The translations under genes were made by a program, and so were the position numbers. This document shows positions 5,749 to 13,018 of a stretch of 13,018 nucleotides of DNA, piece by piece. The first letter of the stretch is position 1; each line of letters starts with the position of its first letter. Under the pieces are notes generated by a model. That model made no database searches, was not told where the DNA came from, and saw nothing but the letters and a program-made list of their open reading frames with translations. Source of the DNA: Collinsella aerofaciens (lineage in GTDB: Bacteria > Actinomycetota > Coriobacteriia > Coriobacteriales > Coriobacteriaceae); the NCBI GenBank assembly GCA_021639365.1, contig JAJXHK010000047.1, positions 1 to 13,018 of the forward strand, written 5' to 3'.

Positions 5749-6671
5749 AGCTCCACCCTCATAATGCGCCGGATAACCACCAGGGCAACGGCGTTGAGGG
5801 CAAGACCCAGCACCACAGCGCCCGCACCGGCAGGCGTCGCAAGACCGCGACGAAAATCTGCCGAAAGCAGCGCCAACACCGCGCACATGCCCGCCGGCAT
5901 CGCCGCGACCATATGCGCAGACATGCGAGCCTGCGACGTCTTAACATCCAGGCGGCGCTTGAGCTCAATGCGCTCCCCCACCATGCTCGACGCCTCGGAC
6001 AGTAAGTCGGCAAGCGGAGCGCCGGTGCGCTGAGACACCTTAAGCGCCAAGGTCACAAGCGAAAGACCGGGGGCGTCGATACGCACGAGCAAGTCATCGA
6101 GCGCGTCGGTCGCCGAGATGCCGCAATCGATCGCCGCCGCCACCCGCAAAAACTCGGTATGCACTGGCTCTTGCGCATGAGCGCCCACAAAGCGCATGCC
6201 CTGGGCCAGCGAATGTCCCGAGGCAAGCGACATGGAAAGTGCGATAAACGCCTCGGGCATCGCCTCTTCTGCATCGTGTTGCTCGCGTCGGCTCTCAAAG
6301 CCATCCCGAGCGGCACCAACGGCAAACGGAGCAACAAGTCCCAAGGCAAATCCGTGGGGCGATAACGACACCATCGTTAGTAAAACGCAGCAGACACCGC
6401 TCGATAGCAGCAGAAACGCCAAACGTCCCGAAGCATCTTCGATCACGAGGCCAAGGCGATGCGCCGGAGCCAGCGATGCCCACGAACGGGCGATCTTTTT
6501 CAGCAGATCGTTTTCCACCAGCTCACGCGGCAGCTTCTCTGCCACCGTCTCGAGCGCCTGACGTGCCAGCTCCGCCGGCGGTACCTGCGGCACACGAGGT
6601 TCCGCCCCGCACGCCGTCGCGACAGAAAGCCCTGCCAAGCCCCCTACGACGAGGGGCACAGTGATCTCCAT
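5745..6671 (-). CDS. tadB: TadB-like pilus assembly platform protein (T2SSF domain)
   Basis: The 308-residue protein has an N-terminal hydrophobic segment (1-20), a soluble region, a pair of membrane segments at about 84-122, a T2SSF domain at about 135-265 that contains EAFIALSMSLASGHSLAQGM (140-159) and the second-half motif around LKVSQRTGAPLADLL (210-224), and C-terminal helices at 253-300. It should form a complex with TadC in the cytoplasmic membrane. The ATG at 6671 follows AGGAGG by 7 bases and overlaps cpaF by 28 bases. TadB and TadC probably arose by duplication of one platform gene. Confidence 0.92.
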   Translation of the reverse strand: MEITVPLVVGGLAGLSVATACGAEPRVPQVPPAELARQALETVAEKLPRELVENDLLKKIARSWASLAPAHRLGLVIEDASGRLAFLLLSSGVCCVLLTMVSLSPHGFALGLVAPFAVGAARDGFESRREQHDAEEAMPEAFIALSMSLASGHSLAQGMRFVGAHAQEPVHTEFLRVAAAIDCGISATDALDDLLVRIDAPGLSLVTLALKVSQRTGAPLADLLSEASSMVGERIELKRRLDVKTSQARMSAHMVAAMPAGMCAVLALLSADFRRGLATPAGAGAVVLGLALNAVALVVIRRIMRVEL

Positions 6672-7972
6672 TCGTCCACCTCCTCTTGTGTGAGCGTCCC
6701 CGACCGCAGGCCTTCCGCGATAAACGGCGGCTCGCGGTCAAGCGTCCAGGTGCGCTCGGCGGCATCGAACGTCACATAGCGCTCGAGCTCTACGCCACCC
6801 GATGCGGCGCGTCGCACCCCCGAATACGAGGAGACGAAACGCCTGCCATCGGCGTGGCGCTCGGACATCACGATGCCGTCGAGCGCCATGGCAATCTGCT
6901 CCTCGATGAGCTCGCTCGGCAGATCGATGCCATAACGTGCAAGCAACGTCAGACGCACCACGGTCTCCTGTTCTGAACCCGCATGAAGTGTGGTGAGCGA
7001 CCCGTCGTGGCCCGTGTTCATGGCCTGCAACATGTCGCAGCACTCGGCACCGCGCACCTCGCCCACCACGATGCGGTCGGGGCGCATGCGTAGGGCATTA
7101 GTTACCAGGTCGCGGATCGTCACCGCGCCCTCGCCCTCAATTGAAGCCTCGCGCGCCTCTAGGCGCACCACGTGCGGATGATGCGCAAACTTGAGCTCGG
7201 CAGAGTCCTCGATTGTCACGATGCGCTCGCCGGTGGAAATCTCACATGACAACGCGTTGAGCAGGGTGGTCTTACCAGATCCCGTGCCTCCCGCAACCGC
7301 CAGGTCCTGTCGCAGCGACACCGCACACGACAGCAGCTGCGCATACCAAAGCGGCAGCGATCCCAACCCCACGAGCTCGTCCAGCGAGCAGATACGGTCC
7401 GAGAACTTTCGGATGGTGAGAATCGGTCCGTCAATCGCCACAGGTGGAATCACCGCGTTGACGCGATAGCCCGTTTTGAGGCGGGCGTTGACGATGGGGC
7501 TGCGCTCGTCGATACGGCGGCCAAGTGGCGAGATAATGCGGTCGATAAGCACACGGATCTGCTCATCATCCTCAAACGCATGCTCGATGGGGTGCAAGAC
7601 GCCGCCGCGTTCAAAGAAAGCCGAGCGGCAGCCGTTGATCATGATCTCGGTAACGGTGTCGTCCTCGATGAGCGGCTGCAACGGCCCCAAGCCCACCACG
7701 TCATCCAAAATCTCGTCGATGATGGTCTCGCGCTCGGGCGTCGCGAGATCGGTCGGCTCCTCAACATTGAGCGCCGCCTCCACCGCAGGACGCAATTCCG
7801 AGCGGGCAAGTGCCGGGTCGATATAGGCGCTGATACGCGCCACTTCGTCGTAACCCATGCGATCCATCACGGCGCGCTTGGTGCGTCGTTTCACGGCGCG
7901 GCGACGCCCCGCATCTACAGGCGCTGCCGCCGCCGCAGCGCCGGCAGCCTTAATCCTCGTTTGCAGGCTCAT
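6644..7972 (-). CDS. cpaF: CpaF/TadA-type secretion ATPase
   Basis: This 442-residue cytoplasmic ATPase of the type II/IV secretion superfamily drives pilus assembly. After a basic and alanine-rich N-terminus (about 1-35) there is an N-terminal domain up to about residue 190, then the catalytic domain: Walker A GGTGSGKTT (228-236), the Asp box IVTIEDSAEL (251-260), the Walker B region DRIVVGEVRG (299-308), and the His box MNTGHDGSLTTLHA (318-331). All key residues are present and the length is normal for the family. The ATG at 7972 overlaps the cpaE stop (ATGA), with GAGGGTGA nearby. It should form a hexamer that contacts TadB and TadC. Confidence 0.96.
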   Translation of the reverse strand: MSLQTRIKAAGAAAAAAPVDAGRRRAVKRRTKRAVMDRMGYDEVARISAYIDPALARSELRPAVEAALNVEEPTDLATPERETIIDEILDDVVGLGPLQPLIEDDTVTEIMINGCRSAFFERGGVLHPIEHAFEDDEQIRVLIDRIISPLGRRIDERSPIVNARLKTGYRVNAVIPPVAIDGPILTIRKFSDRICSLDELVGLGSLPLWYAQLLSCAVSLRQDLAVAGGTGSGKTTLLNALSCEISTGERIVTIEDSAELKFAHHPHVVRLEAREASIEGEGAVTIRDLVTNALRMRPDRIVVGEVRGAECCDMLQAMNTGHDGSLTTLHAGSEQETVVRLTLLARYGIDLPSELIEEQIAMALDGIVMSERHADGRRFVSSYSGVRRAASGGVELERYVTFDAAERTWTLDREPPFIAEGLRSGTLTQEEVDEWRSLCPSS

Positions 7973-9618
7973 CGCTGATCACCCTCGCGCGACCAGGGAA
8001 GGCGGATACGCGGGCGTTCGGTGCGCGTTGCACGGTCGGCGACCATATCGCTCCAAGGGCCGACGGCGCACCCCAGTTCCACGAGCATCTCGCGCGTGGC
8101 CTCGCGCACGCTGGTCGCAAAAGCGCTGGTCTGCCCCACCGCCTCGTCAGCACGCCCAAACGCCATGAGCGCGGCGAGATCCTGCCCGCCATCGGCGATA
8201 CGAATCTTGGAGCTCAACGCACAGGCAATCTCAAAGCGCATAGCGACATCCTCGTCTGCCCCGCGCGCACCGAACCGGTTGAACACGGCGCTCATACGCG
8301 TGCGCGGCACACCTACTCGACTTGCCAGTTCAATGACGCGCGACGCCGATGTCGCGGACGACACCGCAGCATCGCCAACGACCAGGCAACGGTCGCTCGC
8401 CGCCACCGCAGCCGCCACGGCGTCGCCCCAAAAGACCGAGGTATCGATAAAGACCACGTCGGATTCGCGACGCAGGACATCAAGCAGTAGCTCCACCGGA
8501 CGTGCCATGAGCTCGGCTTGCTCGGGCGCCGCGACGGGACCCCAGAGCGTAACGCCCGGCGCCACGCGCATCGATGTGGCTACGATATCCGGCTCGGTGA
8601 GCGCGCCCGCCGCCGACGGCTCGATAAGTGCCGCCATATCGCGCGGAGCATCGACGCCTAACAAGTCGTAAAGGTTTCCAAACATCAGGTCCAGGTCGAG
8701 CACGGCGGCACGCAAGCCCAACAGCGACGATGTGTGTGCCATGGTGGCAACGATCGTCGACTTGCCGCAACCGCCCGAACCCGAAATGGCGCAGATGACC
8801 GGAGCTCGATGCGGCGAAGCGGCAGCGTCTGCCGGCGGCATCGGAGGCGGCGGGGCGGGCGTCGGTGACAGCGTCCCCGTCTCCCCCGCCGCAACCACAC
8901 GCTGCGTCCAAGCCGGCATGGCAGCTTGTTCGGTCTGCGAGGCAGGCTCGTTCTGTGCAATCTGCTCATGCTGCATCAGCGACAACTCGCCGCACCCGGC
9001 AAAGCCCTCAACTTCATCGAGTTCATCCGCCAGATTCACGCCGTGCACGTATCCCATATCTACAGCCGGGGAATCGCCAGCATGCTGCGCCGGCCCTCCA
9101 GCGTCATCGTATACAAGAGGGTTCCGGGGGCGCTGACCATGCTCGGCTTCCGCTTTTCCATAATCATCAACACGCGGGCCTCTTGTAGCGCGAGGCGCCC
9201 CGGGTTCCCTATCAACAAAAGCATCGGGTTCAATCGTCATGCGCCGATCGGAATCAACCGCTCCCTCGCCCGCACGCCCGTTGCCGCATATACTGTGCGC
9301 AGCGATGACCTCGGTCGCCCCCGCGCGAAACAGCCCCTCGATATCCGACGGATCGAGCGCTTCTATCAACACGACCACGCGACTCACGCGGCCTTCGGCC
9401 GTCAGGCGCGCAACAGTCTTGCGCACATCTTCGGTATCAAACAGAGACGCCGCGATGATGGCAGCCCCGCGGCGCGACGGAAACGCCCGCGCCATGGAAA
9501 CCAGCCCGTCCAGGTCACCCACGCGAAGCACCTGTGCACCCACATCACGGCCCTCGACTTCCCGCTGCAACAGTCCGTAATCGCCGCACGCGCAGCACGC
9601 AAGCCAGATCGCCTTCAT
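7969..9618 (-). CDS. cpaE: CpaE/TadZ-like pilus localisation ATPase
   Basis: The 549-residue protein has an N-terminal receiver-like domain (about 1-112) that ends in a GATEVIAA segment. A long disordered, acidic and proline-rich linker (about 113-270) follows. The C-terminal domain (272-520) is a ParA/MinD-type ATPase with SGSGGCGKST (281-288 core), the second motif VLDLDLMFGNLYDLLG (306-321), and later the strand DVVFIDTSVFWGD. The receiver-like domain has Ala and Ser where the phosphorylated Asp should be, so it is a pseudo-receiver as is usual for TadZ. The ATG at 9618 shares a base with the cpaB stop; a GTG at 9621 is the alternative start, closer to the GGAGG site. TadZ places the machine, often at a cell pole. 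Confidence 0.9.
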   Translation of the reverse strand: MKAIWLACCACGDYGLLQREVEGRDVGAQVLRVGDLDGLVSMARAFPSRRGAAIIAASLFDTEDVRKTVARLTAEGRVSRVVVLIEALDPSDIEGLFRAGATEVIAAHSICGNGRAGEGAVDSDRRMTIEPDAFVDREPGAPRATRGPRVDDYGKAEAEHGQRPRNPLVYDDAGGPAQHAGDSPAVDMGYVHGVNLADELDEVEGFAGCGELSLMQHEQIAQNEPASQTEQAAMPAWTQRVVAAGETGTLSPTPAPPPPMPPADAAASPHRAPVICAISGSGGCGKSTIVATMAHTSSLLGLRAAVLDLDLMFGNLYDLLGVDAPRDMAALIEPSAAGALTEPDIVATSMRVAPGVTLWGPVAAPEQAELMARPVELLLDVLRRESDVVFIDTSVFWGDAVAAAVAASDRCLVVGDAAVSSATSASRVIELASRVGVPRTRMSAVFNRFGARGADEDVAMRFEIACALSSKIRIADGGQDLAALMAFGRADEAVGQTSAFATSVREATREMLVELGCAVGPWSDMVADRATRTERPRIRLPWSREGDQR

Positions 9619-10277
9619 CACTCGTCGCCTCCGCTCTTTTTGCCGCGCGCCGTGGCGGGAATCGTCAAGCTGACCGTTCCCTTGCCCGAGGCTCCCAGCA
9701 GTTCCTTGACGTCTTCGGGGTCAGCCGCCAGCGTCACCCATTCGATCTTGCCCTCGCGCGTGGCACCGGAATCCTCACTGGTATCGATCACGTACGCGCC
9801 GCACAGCCGATCGGTTACGCCGTCTTTTTGCACATACACATCCACGTAGCTGCCCACGCCCGTAGCACCGCCGACCGAGTGCTCGGCATCGACCGCCACC
9901 GAAACGGCAACCTTGCCCTTAGGCACCTCGAGCTTTCGGCTCTCGGCCTTGGTGTAGACATTGCAGATCACGGCGTTTTTGGGAATACGCGAAGTCGTCA
10001 CGTCGCCGCGCACCTGGCGCAGCTCGGTCGCCGCGTCACGCGGCAGCAGGCTCGTCAGCCATTCCTGGGTTATGACATTGGTCTCATCGAGGGTCTCGCC
10101 CACATCGATATCGCGCGCCGCGACGCATACCTCGACGCGATCGCCACCGTACTTGGCCAAGGTCTCAGCCTGGACCTGTTCGGCTCGTGAGCGGATCGAC
10201 GAGCCGTAAGCCATGCAGAGCAGCGCAGCGAGCACGCCCGCGACCAAACTGATGGCGATGCGCTTGCTCTTGTTCAC
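9618..10277 (-). CDS. cpaB: CpaB/RcpC-like pilus assembly protein, first gene of the operon
   Basis: The 219-residue protein has one N-terminal membrane helix (about 6-26), a SAF domain starting near residue 47 (VEVCVAARDIDVGETL, through to about 108), and the CpaB/RcpC C-terminal region (118-207: KGKVAVSVAVDAEHSVGGATGVGSYVDVYV). In Gram-negative Tad systems the homolog works with the outer-membrane secretin, but no secretin is present here, so it probably acts on the outer face of the cytoplasmic membrane. The GTG at 10277 has AGAGGAG at 5 bases. An in-frame ATG at 10292 lacks a ribosome site and is part of that site itself (ATGAGAGGAG). It is the first gene of the tad operon. Confidence 0.9.
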   Translation of the reverse strand: MNKSKRIAISLVAGVLAALLCMAYGSSIRSRAEQVQAETLAKYGGDRVEVCVAARDIDVGETLDETNVITQEWLTSLLPRDAATELRQVRGDVTTSRIPKNAVICNVYTKAESRKLEVPKGKVAVSVAVDAEHSVGGATGVGSYVDVYVQKDGVTDRLCGAYVIDTSEDSGATREGKIEWVTLAADPEDVKELLGASGKGTVSLTIPATARGKKSGGDE

Positions 10278-10477
10278 GGCCGCTCCTCTCATGGCAGTGC
10301 CGGGCGAATGCCCGTACCACCATTGTCTGGGCGGTCAGAGCGCAAAGCGGCGCAATCGCGATCTTGGTTTTCGATGTCAAACCAATCGCTGACCAAAAGC
10401 TGACCAGCCCGTCAAGCTCGTGACAAGGTTTTGGTCGACACGTCAGCAAACTGCATGTTTCGAGGCTTTTCCGCAGC
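10278..10477 (-). promoter_or_regulatory. Regulatory region upstream of the tad operon
   Basis: This 200-bp stretch between the rsgA terminator and cpaB has no ORF I would support. It holds a consensus-like -35 box TTGACA (10375-10380) inside an inverted repeat TTGGTTT-8 bp-AAACCAA (10364-10385). Next to it lie two direct copies of GCTGACCA at 10388-10395 and 10399-10406, 11 bp apart, and an 8-bp inverted repeat GACCAAAA / TTTTGGTC (10391-10398 and 10429-10436). A small hairpin CGGGC-ATTC-GCCCG (10301-10314) lies just before the cpaB ribosome site. No good -10 box lies 16-18 bp from TTGACA (GATTGC at 17 bp), so expression may need an activator or another sigma factor. Confidence 0.5.
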
Positions 10478-10512
10478 AAAAAAGCCGTCTCCCGAACAGT
10501 TGGGAGACGGCT
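10478..10512 (-). terminator. Intrinsic terminator after rsgA
   Basis: On the minus strand a perfect 11-bp stem (AGCCGTCTCCC with GGGAGACGGCT) closes an 8-base loop and is followed by TTTTTT (10478-10483). It lies 17 bases past the rsgA stop. It should separate rsgA from the tad operon. Confidence 0.93.
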
Positions 10513-10529
10513 GTCATAGGAAAAATCAA

Positions 10530-11714
10530 TTACAGATGGACATCGGGATCGAGCATTTGAGCGCTCACGCGCATGGATGACGCCAGGTTTTGGAACGTTT
10601 CCAGACGCAGGCTGTCAATCTGCCCGGCGTCTTCGGCCTCGCGAACGGCGCAACCCGGCTCATGGACATGCGTGCAATCGCCAAATCGGCACGCACGCGA
10701 TGCCTCGACAATCTCGGGGAAGGCGCGCGCCAGACCCCGCTCATGTCCCACGAGCGGCAAACTGCGCAGACCCGGGGCATCGGCGATCACGCCGGCGTCG
10801 CCCGGCAGCGCCACCATCACGCGCGCGACGGTAGTGTGACGGCCCTGGTCGTCGCGTTCGCGCACACCGCCGGTCGCCAACGTATCGTGGCCCAGCAGCG
10901 CATTGAGGAGCGTCGACTTGCCGGCACCCGACTCGCCCAGAATCATGGCGCAGCTCCCGACAGGCACGCAGGCACGGACCTCGTCCAGGCCGCGGCCCTC
11001 GGCAGAGGACGTCACGATCACGCGCACGTCCGGACCCACCAGGCGGCGCACGCGGTCCAGATCGCGCTCGAGCTCCTCGGCATCGCAACGGTCAGCTTTG
11101 GTGAGTACCACCACCGGTTCGGCATCGCAGTCGAGCGCCAACACCAGCGAGCGCGCCACACGGTCGAGCAGCACCTCGCCGGCACCGAGCGCCTGCACGA
11201 TTAGCACGCTATCCACGTTGGAGCAGAGCACCTGGCGCTCTCCGCGGGCACGGCCGCGCCAACGCTCAAAGCTCGTACGGCGCGGCAGCACGCACTCAAT
11301 CACGCCCATATCGTGCCCGGGAGCGCGGCGCACCGCCACACGATCGCCCACGGCAGGCAGCAGGACCTCGTCCTCACCGCGCGACTTGGCAAACCCCACG
11401 GCATGCTCGGCGCGGAAGGTATCGTCGGCAGTCGCCACCAGCGGAAACCCGCGATCCAAGCGCACCACGGCGCCAAGCTGCATCTGCTCGGGCTCCTCGG
11501 CATGTGCGCAGAAATCATCAAAGGCAGTCTGCTGAGCTTCATCGACCGGCAGGTCATCAAACGCCGGAACATCCTGCAGCGCGTCGAGTCCCGGCACGCT
11601 TGCCAGCAGCTCCTCAGCAGATGCGGGAGCCTCGGTCGCGAGCTTCCGACGACGATCGCGCTTAGCCCGCGCCCCCGTCGTCTTTTTCTTCGCCTTAGCC
11701 TTAGCCTTGCCCAC
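10530..11714 (-). CDS. rsgA: Ribosome small-subunit-dependent GTPase A
   Basis: This 394-residue protein is a circularly permuted GTPase of the RsgA/YjeQ family, which acts in late assembly of the 30S subunit. The order is: a basic Lys/Ala N-terminus (1-25), an acidic segment (30-75), an OB-fold domain (about 78-145), the GTPase with G4 TKAD (205-208) before G1 GESGAGKST (260-268), G2 GRHTT (291-295) and G3 DAPG (312-315), and a zinc site (C342, C347, H349, C355). It is longer than typical members by about 75 N-terminal residues. The GTG at 11714 follows GGGAGG by 5 bases. A start further upstream is possible but would lie in the promoter. It forms its own unit between two terminators. Confidence 0.95.
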   Translation of the reverse strand: MGKAKAKAKKKTTGARAKRDRRRKLATEAPASAEELLASVPGLDALQDVPAFDDLPVDEAQQTAFDDFCAHAEEPEQMQLGAVVRLDRGFPLVATADDTFRAEHAVGFAKSRGEDEVLLPAVGDRVAVRRAPGHDMGVIECVLPRRTSFERWRGRARGERQVLCSNVDSVLIVQALGAGEVLLDRVARSLVLALDCDAEPVVVLTKADRCDAEELERDLDRVRRLVGPDVRVIVTSSAEGRGLDEVRACVPVGSCAMILGESGAGKSTLLNALLGHDTLATGGVRERDDQGRHTTVARVMVALPGDAGVIADAPGLRSLPLVGHERGLARAFPEIVEASRACRFGDCTHVHEPGCAVREAEDAGQIDSLRLETFQNLASSMRVSAQMLDPDVHL

Positions 11715-11752
11715 AAGCGCCTCCCAGCACCACAAATCACATCTGAGCAGGT

Positions 11753-11781
11753 ATTTTACCCACAAAAAAAGAGTCGGTCGA
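11753..11781 (-). promoter_or_regulatory. Probable rsgA promoter overlapping the upstream terminator
   Basis: TAAAAT (11753-11758) on the minus strand differs from the -10 consensus at one base. The hexamer 17 bp upstream, TCGACC (11776-11781), matches the -35 consensus at four bases and is part of the terminator stem of the preceding unit. Transcription would start about 30 bases before the rsgA GTG. This is the only AT-rich -10-like site between the terminator and rsgA. Confidence 0.5.
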
Positions 11782-11800
11782 GCAAACGCTCGACCGACTC
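11764..11800 (-). terminator. Intrinsic terminator of the P-type ATPase unit
   Basis: A perfect 13-bp stem (GAGTCGGTCGAGC with GCTCGACCGACTC) closes a 4-base loop; on the minus strand it is followed by seven T bases (11764-11770). It is oriented to end the ATPase transcript, although it lies about 155 bases after that gene's stop. On the plus strand the stem is preceded by A7 but not followed by a T-tract. Confidence 0.93.
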
Positions 11801-11830
11801 ACATACTTTCCCTCAGCTAATGGTCCCGAG

Positions 11831-11950
11831 AGGTTATCCGAAGGCCCGCCCGCCGGGAGGGGTTTCCTAAGGGCACATCCCGCAGCGCGAAGCGCGAGGA
11901 CGTGCCCGTGGAAACCCCGCAGGCGGTCGGGCCGGCGGGAAGGATGGCCT
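11831..11950. repeat. 120-nt imperfect palindrome between the ATPase and its terminator
   Basis: Nested complementary arms make one long hairpin. The outer arms AGGTTATCC (11831-11839) and GGATGGCCT (11942-11950) pair with two G-U wobbles if read from the plus strand. GGCCCG and the following CCGCC (11843-11854) face GGCGG and CGGGCC (11922-11932). GGGGTTTCC (11859-11867) faces GGAAACCCC (11910-11918), GGGCAC (11871-11876) faces GTGCCC (11902-11907), and GCGC-GAA-GCGC (11885-11895) forms the tip. It lies entirely between the ATPase stop and the terminator, with no ORF. It looks like an intergenic repeat or a structured 3' untranslated region. Confidence 0.75.
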
Positions 11951-11956
11951 TTCGAC

Positions 11957-13018
11957 CTACTCCTTCTCCACAGCGCGCATGATCGCCTTGTAGATCTCCA
12001 TCAGCGGGATGATCAGGAAGGCCAGGCCCAGCGCGGCAAGAACGCCCTTGAGCTCAAGCGTCACAGGGCCAAAGAACATCTCGGCAAGCGTCGGCTGCAC
12101 GGTTACGATCACCGTCAGCACCAGCGCCAGCGCGGCGGAAGCCCACAGCCACTTGTTCTGCTTCTTCATGGTGAACAGCGACGCACGACGGCTGCGCATA
12201 TTGAAGCAGTGGAAAATCTCGACCATGTTGAGCGTGATGAACGCCATCATCACGCCTTCCTCGTCGGCATTGCCGGCGATCATATCGGCGATATGGATGT
12301 AGCCCATGTCAAAGTACACGCCCACAAAGAAGCTCGCCAGCACCAGCACGGTGATGATTAGGCCCTGGACCACACAGTCCAGGCCCATATGTCCGGCAAA
12401 GACACCGTCCTTGGCGTTGCGCGGCTTGCGCTTCATGATGTCGCCCTCGGCATCCTCCATGCCCAGTGCAAGCGCGGGGAAGCAGTCGGTAACCAGGTTC
12501 ACCCACAGCAGCTGCACCGGCTGGAAGATGGTAAAGCCGATGAGCGTGGCGATGAACACCGAGAAGACCTCGGCAAGGTTAGCCGAAAGCAGGAACTGGA
12601 TGACCTTGCGGATGTTGTCGTAGATGCGACGACCCTCTTCGCAGGCGCCGATGATGGTAGCGAAGTTGTCGTCGGCAAGTACCATGTCGGCGACGTTCTT
12701 GGTGACGTCGGTACCGGTGATGCCCATACCGACGCCGATGTCGGCGCGCTTGATGGACGGGGCGTCGTTGACGCCATCGCCCGTCATGGCCACGATCTGG
12801 TCGCGCGACTTCCAGGCCTCGACGATGCGGGTCTTGTGCTCGGGCTGGACGCGGGCGTACACGCCGTAGTCCTCGATGTGCGCGTCGAGCTCCTCGTCGC
12901 TCATGCGATCGAGGTCGGCACCGGTGATGGCCTGGCTGCGATCGGCGACGATGCCCAGCTGCTTGGCGATGGCCACGGCGGTGTCGATGTGGTCGCCCGT
13001 GATCATGACGGTGCGGAT
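11957..13018 (-). CDS. Ca2+-type P-type ATPase, C-terminal part (5' end outside window)
   Basis: The 353 visible residues cover part of the phosphorylation and nucleotide domains and the C-terminal membrane domain of a P2-type cation pump. Seen are MITGDH just inside the edge, the hinge motif MTGDGVNDAPSIKRADIGVG, a TM5 segment LSANLAEVF with the Asn-x-x-Glu of calcium pumps, a TM6 segment LLWVNLVTD with Asn, Thr and Asp in the calcium-site pattern, and four further helices. The catalytic Asp (DKTGT) lies outside the window. Residues in TM5 and TM6 match SERCA/PMCA-type Ca2+ site ligands, so Ca2+ (or Mn2+) export is the likely role. The gene ends with TAG at 11957, followed by the palindrome and the terminator. 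Confidence 0.93.
   Translation of the reverse strand: MRTVMITGDHIDTAVAIAKQLGIVADRSQAITGADLDRMSDEELDAHIEDYGVYARVQPEHKTRIVEAWKSRDQIVAMTGDGVNDAPSIKRADIGVGMGITGTDVTKNVADMVLADDNFATIIGACEEGRRIYDNIRKVIQFLLSANLAEVFSVFIATLIGFTIFQPVQLLWVNLVTDCFPALALGMEDAEGDIMKRKPRNAKDGVFAGHMGLDCVVQGLIITVLVLASFFVGVYFDMGYIHIADMIAGNADEEGVMMAFITLNMVEIFHCFNMRSRRASLFTMKKQNKWLWASAALALVLTVIVTVQPTLAEMFFGPVTLELKGVLAALGLAFLIIPLMEIYKAIMRAVEKE

Noticed and set aside
10388..10406. Two GCTGACCA copies as the start of a CRISPR-like or iteron array
   Set aside because: Only two copies occur, with a 3-base gap. That fits a regulator site better than an array or origin.

Overview
All genes in this window are read from the minus strand, so transcription runs from high to low coordinates. 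The DNA is GC-rich. It carries an actinobacterial-style Tad/Flp pilus locus without a secretin. The content fits a monoderm, GC-rich actinobacterium, most likely a gut Coriobacteriia of the Collinsella type. This assignment rests on gene content and style, not on a database match.

Layout from the high-coordinate end: (1) 11957-13018, the C-terminal third or more of a Ca2+-type P-type ATPase, cut by the window edge. (2) 11831-11950, a 120-nt imperfect palindrome, followed by a strong intrinsic terminator at 11764-11800. (3) 10530-11714, rsgA, a circularly permuted ribosome-assembly GTPase, with its own perfect-stem terminator at 10478-10512. (4) 10278-10477, a regulatory region with repeats ahead of the pilus operon. 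(5) 687-10277, a tight 11-gene tad operon: cpaB, cpaE/tadZ, cpaF/tadA, tadB, tadC, flp, an unknown single-pass membrane protein, a 72-residue pilin-like protein, a TadE-like protein, a 717-residue TadG-like protein, a second TadE-like protein, and a DUF192 protein (12 counting the last). (6) 289-683, a small ribbon-helix-helix regulator or antitoxin preceded by a 26-codon ORF that looks like a decayed toxin. (7) 50-225, a tRNA-Phe gene with promoter, leader hairpin and terminator.

Most junctions in the tad operon overlap (GTGA, ATGA, TAATG or TGATG, or longer), which implies translational coupling. In the inferred machine, CpaF powers assembly on a TadB/TadC platform, CpaE places it in the cell, and CpaB is the membrane-anchored assembly factor. 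Flp is the main pilin and three further proteins carry the same A|QxTxE prepilin signature. The large TadG-like protein, with three CxC or CxxC clusters, is a plausible tip or surface component. No prepilin peptidase (TadV/CpaA) gene lies in the window, so processing must depend on a gene elsewhere.

The least explained parts are the unknown membrane protein at 4336-4899, the cysteine-rich TadG-like protein, the missing conventional start of the TadE-like gene near 4120, the toxin remnant, the 120-nt palindrome, and the mismatch in the tRNA-Phe acceptor stem.
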